64,000 nucleotides of DNA from an uncultured Celeribacter sp. (GCF_963675965.1 NZ_OY780935.1:2344501-2408500), one strand, 5' to 3'; shown: positions 1 to 8,960, counted from the stretch's first letter. Notes: a model not told the origin generated them from the letters alone. Translations and numbers: made by a program.

Positions 1-2
1 CG

Positions 3-377
3 CTGACCTATGTGCCCATCGGGGTGTTCTCGATGAAAATGGGGCACTTTTTGTTGGGCAGCCAGTTCGACCATGCGCATGAACGGTCTTTCGTCGGGAA
101 GTTTTTCGATGCAGGGGATGATTTCTGGCAGAATTTCATGGCGCTTTTCACCGATCGCGATGCCAATTGGGATGGGTTGATCCGGTTTGCCCATGAAATT
201 TTCCTGCCCTATCTGGTTGGGGGCATCCTGCTGGGGTTGGCCGCAGCCGTTGCGGCCTATTCGCTGTCATGGCCGATGATTGCAGCCTATCAGGCGCGCC
301 GGTCGGGCGCGCTGCGCGCCAAGCTGGAAGAGCGGCGGCGAAAGAAAGCGCAGGCCCGTAAAGACACCGGCAAGTAA
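3..377 (+). CDS. DUF2062 domain-containing protein, C-terminal part
   Basis: The reading frame is open from the window edge, so the gene starts upstream and only about 124 residues are visible. A hydrophobic segment lies around visible residues 65-90 (LVGGILLGLAAAVAAYSL), followed by a very basic tail rich in Arg and Lys ending in KDTGK. This layout, with a short conserved part, a membrane helix and a basic cytoplasmic tail, fits the DUF2062 membrane proteins often found just upstream of pdxJ in Rhodobacteraceae. The function of this family is unknown. The family call is from recognition of the pattern and position, and the missing N-terminus limits certainty. Confidence 0.6.
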   Translation: MTYVPIGVFSMKMGHFLLGSQFDHAHERSFVGKFFDAGDDFWQNFMALFTDRDANWDGLIRFAHEIFLPYLVGGILLGLAAAVAAYSLSWPMIAAYQARRSGALRAKLEERRRKKAQARKDTGK

Positions 378-506
378 CGAGCGTCGCAGGGACTGGGCTG
401 CGCACAACAGCGTGTGATCGCATAAATCAGGGATTGTCGTTTTTCTTTTTCAGCGCGGACGCTATGGTCTGCGCAAATTTATCAGAACCGCCAAGGACAC
501 CCGAAT

Positions 507-1256
507 ATGACTGTCTCTTCTCCGCTGCGTCTCGGTATGAACATTGATCACGTGGCCACTGTGCGCAATGCGCGTGGCTCGGAATACCCGGATCCGATCC
601 GTGCCGCCAAACTGGCCGAAGAGGCGGGCGCGGACGGCATCACCGCGCATCTGCGAGAAGATCGTCGCCACATCACCGACACTGATATTGAGCGGCTGGT
701 GGCCAATCTGTCGGTGCCACTGAACTTTGAAATGGCGGCGACCGATGAAATGCAGGCTATCGCCCTGCGTCACAAACCCCATGCCGTGTGCATCGTCCCC
801 GAAAAACGCGAGGAGCGCACGACGGAAGGTGGTCTTGAGGTGGCCCGGGAGGAAAACCGTCTGGCGCATTTCATCGCGCCGCTGCGTGAGACCGGGTGCC
901 GGGTTTCTCTGTTCGTCGGTGCAGACCGTCCGCAGATCGAGGCTGCGCATCGCATCGGGGCCGCTGTGGTCGAATTGCATACCGGCGCCTATTGCGACCT
1001 GCACGCCGAAGGGCGCTTTGCTGAGCGGGACGAAGAGTTGAAGCGGCTGACGGACATGGCGCAACTGGCCCATGAACTCGGTTTGGAAGTGCATGCCGGT
1101 CACGGTCTGACCTATGACACGGTGGCCCCGATTGCGGCGCTGCCGGAAATCGTGGAGTTGAATATCGGCCATTTTCTGATCGGCGAAGCGATATTCCGGG
1201 GCATTCAGCCCGCCATTCAGGAAATGCGTCGTCTTATGGACGAGGCGCGCGGGTAA
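507..1256 (+). CDS. pdxJ: Pyridoxine 5'-phosphate synthase PdxJ
   Basis: PdxJ condenses 3-amino-2-oxopropyl phosphate with 1-deoxy-D-xylulose 5-phosphate to give pyridoxine 5'-phosphate, the last ring-forming step of DXP-dependent vitamin B6 synthesis in the cytoplasm. The 249-residue length is normal. The N-terminal signature LGMNIDHVATVRNARG spans residues 9-24. The TIM-barrel motifs PLNFEMAATDEM (about 71-82), VELHTGAY (about 155-162) and LEVHAGHGLTYD (about 194-205) are all present, including the histidines and glutamates used for phosphate and substrate handling. The ATG at 507 gives the family-typical N-terminus. It is the first clear gene of a plus-strand run with acpS, lepB, rnc and era, an arrangement common in alphaproteobacteria. 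Confidence 0.97.
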   Translation: MTVSSPLRLGMNIDHVATVRNARGSEYPDPIRAAKLAEEAGADGITAHLREDRRHITDTDIERLVANLSVPLNFEMAATDEMQAIALRHKPHAVCIVPEKREERTTEGGLEVAREENRLAHFIAPLRETGCRVSLFVGADRPQIEAAHRIGAAVVELHTGAYCDLHAEGRFAERDEELKRLTDMAQLAHELGLEVHAGHGLTYDTVAPIAALPEIVELNIGHFLIGEAIFRGIQPAIQEMRRLMDEARG

Positions 1257-1298
1257 TCACCCGGCCCAGGGGGGTGTTCTGTATCCGTAGGTAAAATC

Positions 1299-1742
1299 AT
1301 GAATTATTGGCGATATATTGGTGTTCTGCTTGGATTGAATGTTCTGGTCGGCCTGATCCTTTGGGGGCTGGAAGGCTATTTTAACCTGGGTAGCAGTGCT
1401 GGGTCTGGCGCAGGTGTCGCGCCGGTGCTCGGGGCGGCGATGCTTGAGGGTACCTACTTTGCCAAGGCCAACCGGCGCCTGCCTGAGAAGGCGGAAAAGC
1501 GGCTGGTCGCGCGCGGCGCTGTGCTCGTGCATCTCGTTCTTTTTGCGGTTGCCTTTGTCTGGGGCGCGTATGCCTTTCGGTCCGAGTTGCAGCCGGGGGA
1601 GGCGCTGCCCTTGCTGTTCGTTTTCGTGATCGTGACAATACTCCTGCTGCTCCTGATCTATTGGATCAGCGGGTGGAGCTTTGGGATGGGTGCCAAGACG
1701 CAGGTGAAGGCAGATGAGAAGAAGCAAAAGACAGGGCAATAA
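1299..1742 (+). CDS. Small four-helix membrane protein (ABZJ_00895-like)
   Basis: The product is 147 residues with about four predicted membrane helices (roughly residues 7-24, 38-50, 73-92 and 103-122) and a short basic tail ending in KQKTGQ. Between helices two and three is a polar stretch, AKANRRLPEKAEKRLVARG. That spacing resembles the small uncharacterised ABZJ_00895 family, which I recognise only by layout. No catalytic motif is visible and the function is unknown. It lies between pdxJ and acpS, 42 bases after pdxJ, and is probably co-transcribed with them. Its place in a conserved housekeeping operon suggests a constitutive membrane role. Confidence 0.6.
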   Translation: MNYWRYIGVLLGLNVLVGLILWGLEGYFNLGSSAGSGAGVAPVLGAAMLEGTYFAKANRRLPEKAEKRLVARGAVLVHLVLFAVAFVWGAYAFRSELQPGEALPLLFVFVIVTILLLLLIYWISGWSFGMGAKTQVKADEKKQKTGQ

Positions 1743-1796
1743 CCCGGCTGCACTTACGCTGGCGCCTTGGGTCCGTCAAAGCTTGGGGGGCAGTAT

Positions 1797-2210
1797 ATGA
1801 TCCTTGGTATCGGCACCGATCTTGCCAATATCGACCGGATTTCCGGCACGCTGGCGCGTTTTGGCACACGGTTCAAGAACCGGGTGTTCACCGAGGCCGA
1901 ACAGGCCAAGGCGGAGCGTCGCAGGGACGTGGCGGGCACCTATGCCAAACGCTGGGCTGCGAAAGAAGCCTGTTCCAAGGCGCTTGGAACCGGGCTGGCC
2001 ATGGGAATTTCGTGGAAAGACATGTCGGTGCGCAACCTGCCGACCGGGCAACCGGTGATGGAGGTCACCGGTTGGGCGAAAGACCGTCTGGCAGAGATGA
2101 CGCCACCGGGGCATGAGGCGATCATTCATGTCACGCTGACAGACGATCACCCCTGGGCGCAGGCCTTTGTGGTGATCGAGGCCCGACCGATCGCGGAGGA
2201 AGACGGCTGA
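1797..2210 (+). CDS. acpS: Holo-[acyl-carrier-protein] synthase AcpS
   Basis: AcpS transfers 4'-phosphopantetheine from CoA to the serine of acyl carrier protein, which activates fatty acid synthesis. The chosen ATG at 1797 gives the canonical N-terminus MILGIGTDLANIDRI and follows a G-rich ribosome site (TTGGGGGGCAG); an upstream in-frame start at 1767 would add ten unconserved residues. Asp8 in GIGTD and Glu57 in RWAAKEACSKALG are the magnesium-binding residues of the family, and K56/K61 lie in the CoA-binding helix. The length of 137 residues is typical. The acpS-lepB-rnc-era order is conserved in related genomes. Confidence 0.96.
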   Translation: MILGIGTDLANIDRISGTLARFGTRFKNRVFTEAEQAKAERRRDVAGTYAKRWAAKEACSKALGTGLAMGISWKDMSVRNLPTGQPVMEVTGWAKDRLAEMTPPGHEAIIHVTLTDDHPWAQAFVVIEARPIAEEDG

Positions 2211-2324
2211 AAAGGGGCGAAAAACCGGTAGTAACGGGGCTGAGACTTGACTCCGATGCCGCAGCCTTTCATGAACCCCATGCATCACGGATGCAGTATT
2301 TTTCCCCGAAGGAATGACATCACA

Positions 2325-3107
2325 ATGAGCAGTACCAAGGACAGTGCGGTCGAGACCGTCAAAACCGTTGTTTATGCGCTTTTGATTGCGGGCATTTTCC
2401 GAACGTTTTTCTTCCAGCCGTTTTACATCCCGTCGAGCTCGATGAAAGACACGCTGCTGATTGGGGATTTCCTCTTCGTCAACAAGATGGCCTATGGCTA
2501 TTCGACCTATTCCTGCCCGAAGCTGGTGAACTTCCTATGCCCGATCTCCGGTCGTATCCTTGGAAGCGAGCCCGAGCGTGGCGACATCGTTGTGTTTGAA
2601 CATCCCACCCAGCACCGCACCTTCGTGAAACGGCTGATCGGTCTGCCCGGCGATCAGGTGCAGATGCGCGACGGCGTGATTTTCCTGAACGGTGAAGAAG
2701 TGCCGCAGACGCCAGATGGCGAGTTCATCGAAACCTATGCGCCTCAGGGGGCAGCGCGCAGCCTGCCGCGATGTGCCAATCCGGCGCCGGGGATCGGCAG
2801 CGATTGCGTGAAAGAGAAGTTCATCGAAACCCTGCCCGGCGGTCGTCAGCATTCCATCCTCAACGTGACCAACACGCGTGTGGACAACACCGGCGTGTTC
2901 ACCGTTCCGGAAGGCAATTATTTCTTCATGGGCGACAACCGCGACAATTCCGCCGACAGCCGTGTGGCGCAGCCTTCGGGTGTGGGCTTTGTGCCTGAGA
3001 AATATCTGCTGGGCCGGGTGGACCGGGTGATGTTCTCTTCGGCAGGCAAACATCTTGTGTATTTCTGGGATTGGCGCAAAGATCGTTTCTTCAAGGAGCT
3101 GATGTGA
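2325..3107 (+). CDS. lepB: Signal peptidase I (leader peptidase)
   Basis: LepB cleaves signal peptides from exported proteins at the periplasmic face of the inner membrane. From the ATG at 2325 the protein has 260 residues, preceded by GAAGGAATG as ribosome site; the longer frame from 2247 adds 26 poorly conserved residues. A membrane anchor (about residues 14-30) leads into the catalytic motif FYIPSSSMKDTL with nucleophile Ser39. The general base is Lys102 in RTFVKRLIGLPGD, and the C-terminal family motif GDNRDNSADSR is near residue 205. All type I signal peptidase boxes are present. The stop codon overlaps the GTG start of rnc, which points to translational coupling. Confidence 0.97.
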   Translation: MSSTKDSAVETVKTVVYALLIAGIFRTFFFQPFYIPSSSMKDTLLIGDFLFVNKMAYGYSTYSCPKLVNFLCPISGRILGSEPERGDIVVFEHPTQHRTFVKRLIGLPGDQVQMRDGVIFLNGEEVPQTPDGEFIETYAPQGAARSLPRCANPAPGIGSDCVKEKFIETLPGGRQHSILNVTNTRVDNTGVFTVPEGNYFFMGDNRDNSADSRVAQPSGVGFVPEKYLLGRVDRVMFSSAGKHLVYFWDWRKDRFFKELM

Positions 3108-3793
3108 AGATTTCTGCCGACGTCAAATCTTTTCAAACCCGGCTCGGGTATGAGTTTTCTCAACCCGACTTACTGCTGCGCGCACTGACCCATAGCTCCA
3201 TTTCCTCGGCGACGCGTCCGGACAACCAGCGGCTGGAGTTTCTGGGGGATCGGGTACTGGGGCTGGTCATGGCGGAAGCGCTGTTCGAAGTGGACAAGAA
3301 GGCCAGCGAAGGCCAGCTTGCGCCGCGGTTCAACGCGCTGGTGCGCAAGGAAACCTGTGCCGACGTCGCGCGTGAAATCGATCTGGGCGCGGTTTTGAAG
3401 CTGGGTCGCTCGGAAATGATGTCCGGCGGACGCCGCAAAGAGGCGCTGCTCGCGGACGCGATGGAGGCGGTGATCGCCGCCGTGTATCGTGACGGGGGAT
3501 TTGACGTGGCCAAGGCGCTGGTGCGTCGGCTATGGTCGGATCGGATCGACACTGTCGATGCCGATGCACGCGATCCGAAAACCGCGCTTCAGGAATGGGC
3601 ACAGGCCCGCGGTCAAAAGCCGCCGAAATATGCCGAAGTGGCCCGCAAAGGGCCGGATCATGCGCCGGTGTTCACCATTGAGGTGTCTTTGGACAGCGGT
3701 CAGGCGAAACGTGCCGAAGCGTCTTCGAAGCGACAGGCAGAACAATCTGCGGCGAAGGCGCTGCTTTCTCAACTGGAGGCCAAAGATGGCTGA
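3104..3793 (+). CDS. rnc: Ribonuclease III
   Basis: RNase III cuts double-stranded RNA and processes rRNA precursors and many mRNAs. I chose the GTG at 3104, which overlaps the lepB stop as GTGA; an ATG at 3071 lies deep inside lepB. The product is 229 residues. The catalytic domain carries the signature NQRLEFLGDRVLG (about 41-53) with Asp49, the helix MEAVIAAVYRDGGF, and a C-terminal double-stranded RNA-binding domain from about residue 153, ending in KRAEASSKRQAEQSAAKALL. It overlaps era by eight bases. The lepB-rnc-era coupling is well conserved among proteobacteria. Confidence 0.97.
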   Translation: MKISADVKSFQTRLGYEFSQPDLLLRALTHSSISSATRPDNQRLEFLGDRVLGLVMAEALFEVDKKASEGQLAPRFNALVRKETCADVAREIDLGAVLKLGRSEMMSGGRRKEALLADAMEAVIAAVYRDGGFDVAKALVRRLWSDRIDTVDADARDPKTALQEWAQARGQKPPKYAEVARKGPDHAPVFTIEVSLDSGQAKRAEASSKRQAEQSAAKALLSQLEAKDG

Positions 3794-4709
3794 TGTGGAC
3801 GGCGCGACACGCGCAGGGTTTGTGGCTTTGATCGGTGAGCCCAACGCGGGCAAATCCACGCTTTTGAACCGGATGGTCGGGGCCAAGGTGTCGATCGTGA
3901 CTCATAAGGTTCAGACCACTCGCGCGCGCATTCGCGGCGTAGCGATCGAAGGCGACAGCCAGATCGTGTTTGTGGACACGCCGGGGATCTTTAAGCCCAA
4001 GCGTCGGCTGGACCGCGCGATGGTGACGGCGGCCTGGGGCGGTGCGGCGGATGCCGATGTGGTCGTCCTGATGGTCGAGGCGCATCGCGGTCTGACCGAA
4101 GGTGTCGAGGCCATTCTCAACGCGCTGGACGAACATTCGAACCCCAATCAGAAAATTGCTCTGGCGATCAATAAAATCGACATGGTGCCGGTGGAAAAAC
4201 TGCTGGCGCTGACAAAGGTGATGAACGAACGTCGTGCCTTTGCCGAAACCTTCATGATCTCGGCCGAAAAAGGGCGCGGGGTCGACGATCTGCGCAAATG
4301 GCTTGCGGCGCAATTGCCGCTGGGGCCGTGGCTCTATCCCGAGGATCAGATTGCCGATCTGCCGATGCGCATGATCGCGGCGGAGATCACCCGCGAAAAG
4401 CTGACGTTGAACCTGCATCAGGAACTGCCGTATCAGCTGACGGTCGAGACGGAGAAATGGGAGGAGCGTAAGGATGGCTCCGCCCGTGTCGACCAGATCG
4501 TCTATGTGGCCCGCGATGGCCATAAGGGCATTCTGCTGGGCCACCGGGGCGAAACGATCAAACGCATTTCCCGGGCCGCGCGCGAAGAGCTGTCCGAGTT
4601 TCTGGGCCGCAAGGTGCATCTGTTCCTGCAGGTCAAAGTGCGCCCGAACTGGCTGGAAGAGGCTGAACGCTACGGCGAGATGGGTCTCGATTTCAAAGAC
4701 GGAAACTGA
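3786..4709 (+). CDS. era: GTPase Era
   Basis: Era is a GTPase that binds the 3' end of 16S rRNA and helps mature the small ribosomal subunit. The ATG at 3786 gives 307 residues, the family norm. The G1 loop GEPNAGKST is at residues 17-25, G3 is DTPGIF near residue 61, and G4 is NKID near residue 129. The C-terminal KH domain contains HKGILLGHRGETIKRIS, the conserved RNA-binding segment. It overlaps rnc at its start, and its stop overlaps the next ATG as TGATG. A much longer open frame from 3489 simply runs back through rnc and is not the real start. Confidence 0.97.
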   Translation: MADVDGATRAGFVALIGEPNAGKSTLLNRMVGAKVSIVTHKVQTTRARIRGVAIEGDSQIVFVDTPGIFKPKRRLDRAMVTAAWGGAADADVVVLMVEAHRGLTEGVEAILNALDEHSNPNQKIALAINKIDMVPVEKLLALTKVMNERRAFAETFMISAEKGRGVDDLRKWLAAQLPLGPWLYPEDQIADLPMRMIAAEITREKLTLNLHQELPYQLTVETEKWEERKDGSARVDQIVYVARDGHKGILLGHRGETIKRISRAAREELSEFLGRKVHLFLQVKVRPNWLEEAERYGEMGLDFKDGN

Positions 4710-5041
4710 TGGTGCGGCTCACCGCAGATGTTTGGGTCTCGGCCTATCTGACGCGGCTGCGTCTGGCCGATATCCCGGCCTTTGTTGTGCGGCGCGGGGA
4801 CAGCACCGCCGGGGCGGTGATCGTCAAACTGAATACGCTCGACGGGCGTGCCGTGGCCTTTCAACGTGAATTCAACCTGATGGAAGACCGTCGCGACTGG
4901 GGCGTTCTGGCGGAGGGCGACGAAGCGAACGTGGATGCATCCCTGATGAAGCAACGGCAGTTCGACCCGGATCTTTGGGTGATCGAAGTCGAAGACCGCC
5001 TAGGGCGTACTCTGCTGGATGAGCCGGGATTGCGCGACTGA
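4709..5041 (+). CDS. DUF1491 family protein
   Basis: This 110-residue protein begins MVRLTADVWVSAYLTRLRL and contains DIPAFVVRRGDSTAGAVIVKLN and a later FDPDLWVIEVEDRLGR. The pattern matches DUF1491, a small alphaproteobacterial family of unknown function. No signal peptide, membrane helix or catalytic motif is seen. Its ATG overlaps the era stop (TGATG), so it is translationally coupled to the ribosome-assembly GTPase gene. Position between era and recO suggests a housekeeping role, but nothing in the sequence indicates which. Confidence 0.75.
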   Translation: MVRLTADVWVSAYLTRLRLADIPAFVVRRGDSTAGAVIVKLNTLDGRAVAFQREFNLMEDRRDWGVLAEGDEANVDASLMKQRQFDPDLWVIEVEDRLGRTLLDEPGLRD

Positions 5042-5112
5042 GGCGCCGATTGACGTCTTGGGGCAAAGGGATAAGACTTTGCCCAATGATTTGACCAACA
5101 CCACGGGATCGC

Positions 5113-5856
5113 ATGATCGAATGGCGCGATGAGGGTGCGGTTCTGGCCGTACGCAAACATGGGGAGACCTCGGTGATCGTCGAGGTCTTTACCCAGTCGC
5201 ATGGGCGTCATGCAGGCGTGGTTCGCGGGGGCATTTCCCGCAAAATGGCGCCGCATTTGCAGCCCGGCGGCCAGATCGCCGTGACCTGGAAAGCCCGGTT
5301 AGAAGATCATCTGGGCAGTTTCACGATCGAACCTTTGAAAAGTCGCGCTGTGGTGATGTCCGATCCGCTGGCGCTGGCGGCACTGACGTCGGTGACCAGC
5401 CTTCTGGCCTTTGTGTTGCCCGAACGCGAACCGCATGACTACCTGTATCAGGACAGTCTCAGCCTGCTGGACCGCCTGGGGCAGGACCCGATGTGGCCGC
5501 TGGCCTATCTCCATTGGGAAGTGGCCTTGCTCGAAGAACTGGGTTTCGGGCTTGATCTGTCCTCTTGTGCGGTGACCGGTTCGCCCGATGATCTGGTCTT
5601 TGTGTCTCCCAAGACCGGACGCGCGGTTAGCCGCCAAGGGGCAGGTGACTGGGCGGATCGCCTGTTGCCGCTGCCGCAGTGTCTTTTGGGGCAGTCTTCG
5701 CTGGACTACGGCGAAGTGGGGCAGGGGCTGCGGACGACGGGGCATTTCCTGACCCGGATCGCGGCAGAGCTGTCTGACCGTCCCCTGCCGGCCGCGCGGG
5801 CGCGGCTTTTGGACCGGCTTGCGAAAAAGGCGGCGCAATCCGCACCGCCTTTCTAG
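5113..5856 (+). CDS. recO: DNA repair protein RecO
   Basis: RecO works with RecR (and RecF) to load RecA onto SSB-coated single-stranded DNA during gap repair. The 247-residue product starts with the conserved MIEWRDEGAVLAVRKHGETSVIVEVFTQ... N-terminal OB-fold region, with HAGVVRGGISRK near residue 36, followed by a helical domain containing LHWEVALLEELGFGLDLSSCAVTG around residue 136. The family's zinc-binding cysteines are not clear here, which is common in alphaproteobacterial RecO. It is the last gene of the plus-strand housekeeping run and converges on mcd, with a small hairpin between. Confidence 0.94.
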   Translation: MIEWRDEGAVLAVRKHGETSVIVEVFTQSHGRHAGVVRGGISRKMAPHLQPGGQIAVTWKARLEDHLGSFTIEPLKSRAVVMSDPLALAALTSVTSLLAFVLPEREPHDYLYQDSLSLLDRLGQDPMWPLAYLHWEVALLEELGFGLDLSSCAVTGSPDDLVFVSPKTGRAVSRQGAGDWADRLLPLPQCLLGQSSLDYGEVGQGLRTTGHFLTRIAAELSDRPLPAARARLLDRLAKKAAQSAPPF

Positions 5857-5861
5857 GGTTT

Positions 5862-5880
5862 CGCATTTGCGCGAAATGCG
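5862..5880. terminator. Hairpin between convergent recO and mcd
   Basis: A perfect seven-base stem (CGCATTT paired with AAATGCG) with a five-base loop fills the 25-base gap between the convergent recO and mcd stop codons. There is no strong T-run on either side, so it is only a candidate bidirectional terminator. Confidence 0.4.
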
Positions 5881-5881
5881 C

Positions 5882-7555
5882 TCAGGCCAGAAGACGGCGG
5901 GCAATCACCTGCGCCTGAATTTCGCCTGCGCCTTCGAAAATGTTCAGAATACGCGCGTCACAGAGGATGCGGCTGATCTGATATTCCAGAGCAAAGCCGT
6001 TGCCGCCGTGGATTTGCAGCGCATTGTCGGCAGCGGCCCAGGCCACGCGGGCGCCCAGAAGCTTGGCCATGCCGGCCTCAAGGTCGCAGCGGTGTCCATG
6101 GTCCTTTTCCCAGGCCGAGAAATAGGTCAGCTGACGCGCCACCATGATTTCCACAGCCATCATCGCCAGCTTGCCTGACACGCGCGGGAATTCGATCAGG
6201 GATTTGTCGAACTGTTTGCGGTCCTCGGCATATTGCATGCCGACCTCAAGCGCATTTTGTGCAACGCCAATGGCGCGTGCTGCGGTCTGGATGCGCGCGG
6301 ATTCAAAGGTCTGCATGAGCTGTTTGAAACCCTGGCCTTCGACACCGCCCAGCAGGTTTTCCGCAGGCACTTCGAAGCCATCGAAGCCCAGTTCATATTC
6401 CTTCATGCCGCGATAGCCGAGCACTTCGATTTCGCCCCCGGTCATGCCGGGTGTCGGGAAGGCATCGTCATCCGTGCCCGGCGTTTTTTCAGCGAGGAAC
6501 ATCGACAGGCCTTTGTAGTCCGAGGTCGCGGGATCGGTGCGCGCCAGCAGCGTCATGACCGAGGCCCGCGCCGCATGGGTGATCCATGTCTTGTTGCCGG
6601 TGACGCTGTAGGTTTCGCCCTCTTTCACCGCGCGGGTGCGCAGGCTGCCAAGGTCCGACCCGGTGTTGGGTTCGGTGAACACAGCTGTTGGCAGCACTTC
6701 GGCGGCAGAAATTTTCGGCAGCCAGTGCTCTTTCTGCGCATCGGTGCCGCCGCCCAGGATCAGTTCGGCGGCGATTTCCGAGCGCGTGCCCAGAGAGCCG
6801 ACGCCGATGTACCCGCGCGACAGTTCTTCCGAGACGACAACCATGGCCGCTTTCGGGAAGCCGAAGCCGCCGAATTCCTCGGGGATGGTCAGACCGAACA
6901 CGCCCAGTTCGGCAAGCTCGTCGATGATCTCCATCGGTATCAGCTCATCCCGCAGATGCCATTCATGGGCGTAGGGCACGACGCGTTCGTCGGCAAAGCG
7001 ACGGAACTGTTCGCGCACCATTTCCAGATCGTCATCCAGACCGGAGGCGCCGAATGTGGCATGGCCCTGGTTGTCGCGCATGAGCTGGACCAAACGGGTG
7101 CGGGCGCGCACTGAATTGCCCTGCAGCATCAGTTTGACGACTACTTTGTGGCTCGGCTGCACGATGCCCAGACCCAGATCGGACAGGCGGCAGATTTCGC
7201 CCTGATTCATCGGAATCCCACCATAAATCTGGCTCAGGTATTCGCCAAAGGCGATCTGATGGATGAGCTGTTCCATTTCGCCGAATTTGCCGTCCGCCTG
7301 CAGCGCTTCGGCCCATCTCTGCATCTGCCGCAGGGATTCCACATAGGTCGCGAGCCAGGCCAGCCCATGGGCGGCGGTCTGATTGGCTTCGAGCTTTTTG
7401 CCGGAAATCCGGTCGCCGTCGAGAAATTCAGACCGCAGTGCCGCGCGGGCACGATCCAAGAGGGCTTCTGCCGGGGCCACGGCCGCACCGGTGAGCGCCA
7501 GAAGATCGGGCAAAATGGGATGTGTCATGGTCAGCTCCTGTTCATCGAGGGCCAT
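5882..7555 (-). CDS. mcd: (2S)-methylsuccinyl-CoA dehydrogenase
   Basis: Mcd oxidises (2S)-methylsuccinyl-CoA to mesaconyl-C1-CoA, a late step of the ethylmalonyl-CoA pathway for acetyl-CoA assimilation. The protein has 557 residues, about 160 longer than normal acyl-CoA dehydrogenases; an N-terminal extension to about residue 160 precedes the standard core, and such an extension is characteristic of Mcd. Core motifs include FTEPNTGSDLG, the QIHGGNGFALEYQISR segment and the catalytic Glu541 in IFEGAGEIQ. The start at 7555 has an AGGAGGAGA ribosome site; an alternative start at 7528 (MTHPILPDLL) also has GGAG upstream, so nine residues are uncertain. Location close to pckA also fits carbon-assimilation metabolism. 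Ccr, Ecm and other pathway genes are not in this window. Confidence 0.85.
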   Translation of the reverse strand: MALDEQELTMTHPILPDLLALTGAAVAPAEALLDRARAALRSEFLDGDRISGKKLEANQTAAHGLAWLATYVESLRQMQRWAEALQADGKFGEMEQLIHQIAFGEYLSQIYGGIPMNQGEICRLSDLGLGIVQPSHKVVVKLMLQGNSVRARTRLVQLMRDNQGHATFGASGLDDDLEMVREQFRRFADERVVPYAHEWHLRDELIPMEIIDELAELGVFGLTIPEEFGGFGFPKAAMVVVSEELSRGYIGVGSLGTRSEIAAELILGGGTDAQKEHWLPKISAAEVLPTAVFTEPNTGSDLGSLRTRAVKEGETYSVTGNKTWITHAARASVMTLLARTDPATSDYKGLSMFLAEKTPGTDDDAFPTPGMTGGEIEVLGYRGMKEYELGFDGFEVPAENLLGGVEGQGFKQLMQTFESARIQTAARAIGVAQNALEVGMQYAEDRKQFDKSLIEFPRVSGKLAMMAVEIMVARQLTYFSAWEKDHGHRCDLEAGMAKLLGARVAWAAADNALQIHGGNGFALEYQISRILCDARILNIFEGAGEIQAQVIARRLLA

Positions 7556-7760
7556 GGGATTCTCTCCTCCTGATGTCTGGATCTTGTCTATGTCTTTCGC
7601 AGGTGCAGCGCAATAATATTCTGAATGAAATGCCTAAAAGGTTCTAAAGTGTCGCAACGAAATTTCTCCATTGTAACCACAGGCAATTCTCGTATCTGGC
7701 CACATAAATGCTGCGCGCTAGCCCTATACGCAGGCCCCTGCTTGGTTCTATCAGGGGGGC

Positions 7761-8531
7761 ATGTTTGATATATTCCTGACGCTCCTCACCCCTGCTCAAT
7801 TGCTGTTTGCGCTTGCCGTTGCCCTGCTCGCGGGCTTCGTCAAAGGCGCGACGGGTTTTGCCATGCCGATGATCATCCTGTCGGGACTGGGCTCCTTTCT
7901 GGCGCCGGAACTGGCGCTGGCGGGGCTGATCCTGTCGACGCTGGTCTCGAATATCTGGCAGGCGCTGCGGGGTGGGGCCGGCGATGCGCTGGCCGCTGCC
8001 AAGGCCTATAAACTCTATATCGGGGCGCTTTTGGTGATGATCCTGCTGTCAGCACAGCTGGTTGTCATCTTGCCGCAGTCGGCTGTTTTCCTGTCACTGG
8101 GTGTGATCATTGTCTTGCTGGCGACCTATCTGCTGATCGGCCCGGCGCTGCGCATCCCGCCGCATCATCGCGGGTTTTATGATCTTGGGTTGGGGGCCGT
8201 GTCCGGGTTTATCGGTGGGATCGCCGGAATCTGGGGGCCGCTGACAGTGGCCTATCTGACGGCGGTCGACACGCCGAAGAAGATGCAGATCAAAATCACC
8301 GGAGTGATTTTTGCGACCGGGGCGATGACGCTGTTTCTGGCCCATATCCGGTCCGGCGTGCTGAACAGGGACACCTTGCCGCTGTCGGCGATCCTGCTGG
8401 TGCCCGCGATTGCGGGGATGATGCTGGGGCATCAGGTGCAGGATCGGCTGGACCAGAAAAAGTTCAAACGCGCAACGCTGCTTGTATTGCTGATCGCGGG
8501 GTTCAACCTAATCCGGCGCGGGCTGTTTTAA
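7761..8531 (+). CDS. TauE/SafE family membrane exporter
   Basis: The 256-residue protein is almost entirely hydrophobic with about eight membrane segments. It shows the duplicated TauE/SafE pattern: FVKGATGFAMPMIILSG near residue 25 and GAVSGFIGGIAGIWGPLTVAYL near residue 145. The second repeat corresponds to the conserved G-x-x-G substrate path. Members export sulfite, sulfoacetate or other organic anions, but the substrate cannot be read here. It is transcribed away from mcd across a 205-base gap. Its TAA overlaps the stop codon of the convergent cytochrome gene by three bases. Confidence 0.88.
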   Translation: MFDIFLTLLTPAQLLFALAVALLAGFVKGATGFAMPMIILSGLGSFLAPELALAGLILSTLVSNIWQALRGGAGDALAAAKAYKLYIGALLVMILLSAQLVVILPQSAVFLSLGVIIVLLATYLLIGPALRIPPHHRGFYDLGLGAVSGFIGGIAGIWGPLTVAYLTAVDTPKKMQIKITGVIFATGAMTLFLAHIRSGVLNRDTLPLSAILLVPAIAGMMLGHQVQDRLDQKKFKRATLLVLLIAGFNLIRRGLF

Positions 8532-8875
8532 TTGGCCATCATCTGTTCGTGACGTAGCTTGATCTCTGCAATCTTGGGATTGAGGGACATCAGGAACGTG
8601 GCGATGGCTTCGGGTTCTCCCTCGTCCAGCCAGATTTCGGGCATCTGATCGATTCCGCGGATCGCGGTTTCGACGTCATGCAGGGTCGAGCCCTGAATGT
8701 CCGGTCCGCTTTCCCCAAGCGCTTCGTCGCCGTGACAGGCGGCGCATGTGTCCAAAAACAGCTGTTGTCCCCGGATCGCCTGCGTGGGGTCAAGCACGGG
8801 TGGCTCGGCTTTGAGCGCTCCAGGGCACAGAAAGACGGAGATCAGGGCGGACATGAGGCTGTATGAATATCGCAT
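8528..8875 (-). CDS. Small periplasmic class I cytochrome c
   Basis: The product has 115 residues. A signal peptide (about 1-23, cleavage after LKA) is followed by a single heme-binding motif CAACH at residues 44-48. A plausible distal methionine is in GIDQMPEIWLD, giving the His/Met ligation usual in class I cytochromes c. The C-terminal helix EPEAIATFLMSLNP also fits the fold. It probably carries electrons in the periplasm, but its partner is unknown and no oxidase or dehydrogenase gene adjoins it. It lies between the TauE/SafE gene (convergent) and pckA (same strand, 148 bases upstream, separated by a strong terminator). Confidence 0.88.
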   Translation of the reverse strand: MRYSYSLMSALISVFLCPGALKAEPPVLDPTQAIRGQQLFLDTCAACHGDEALGESGPDIQGSTLHDVETAIRGIDQMPEIWLDEGEPEAIATFLMSLNPKIAEIKLRHEQMMAN

Positions 8876-8960
8876 GTCCGCGATATTGCAGAGTTGCGTG
8901 ACCGGCAGATGACAGTTGGGAAGAGAGGACGCTTTTGCGTGGCGCGCTTGGCTGCTTCCA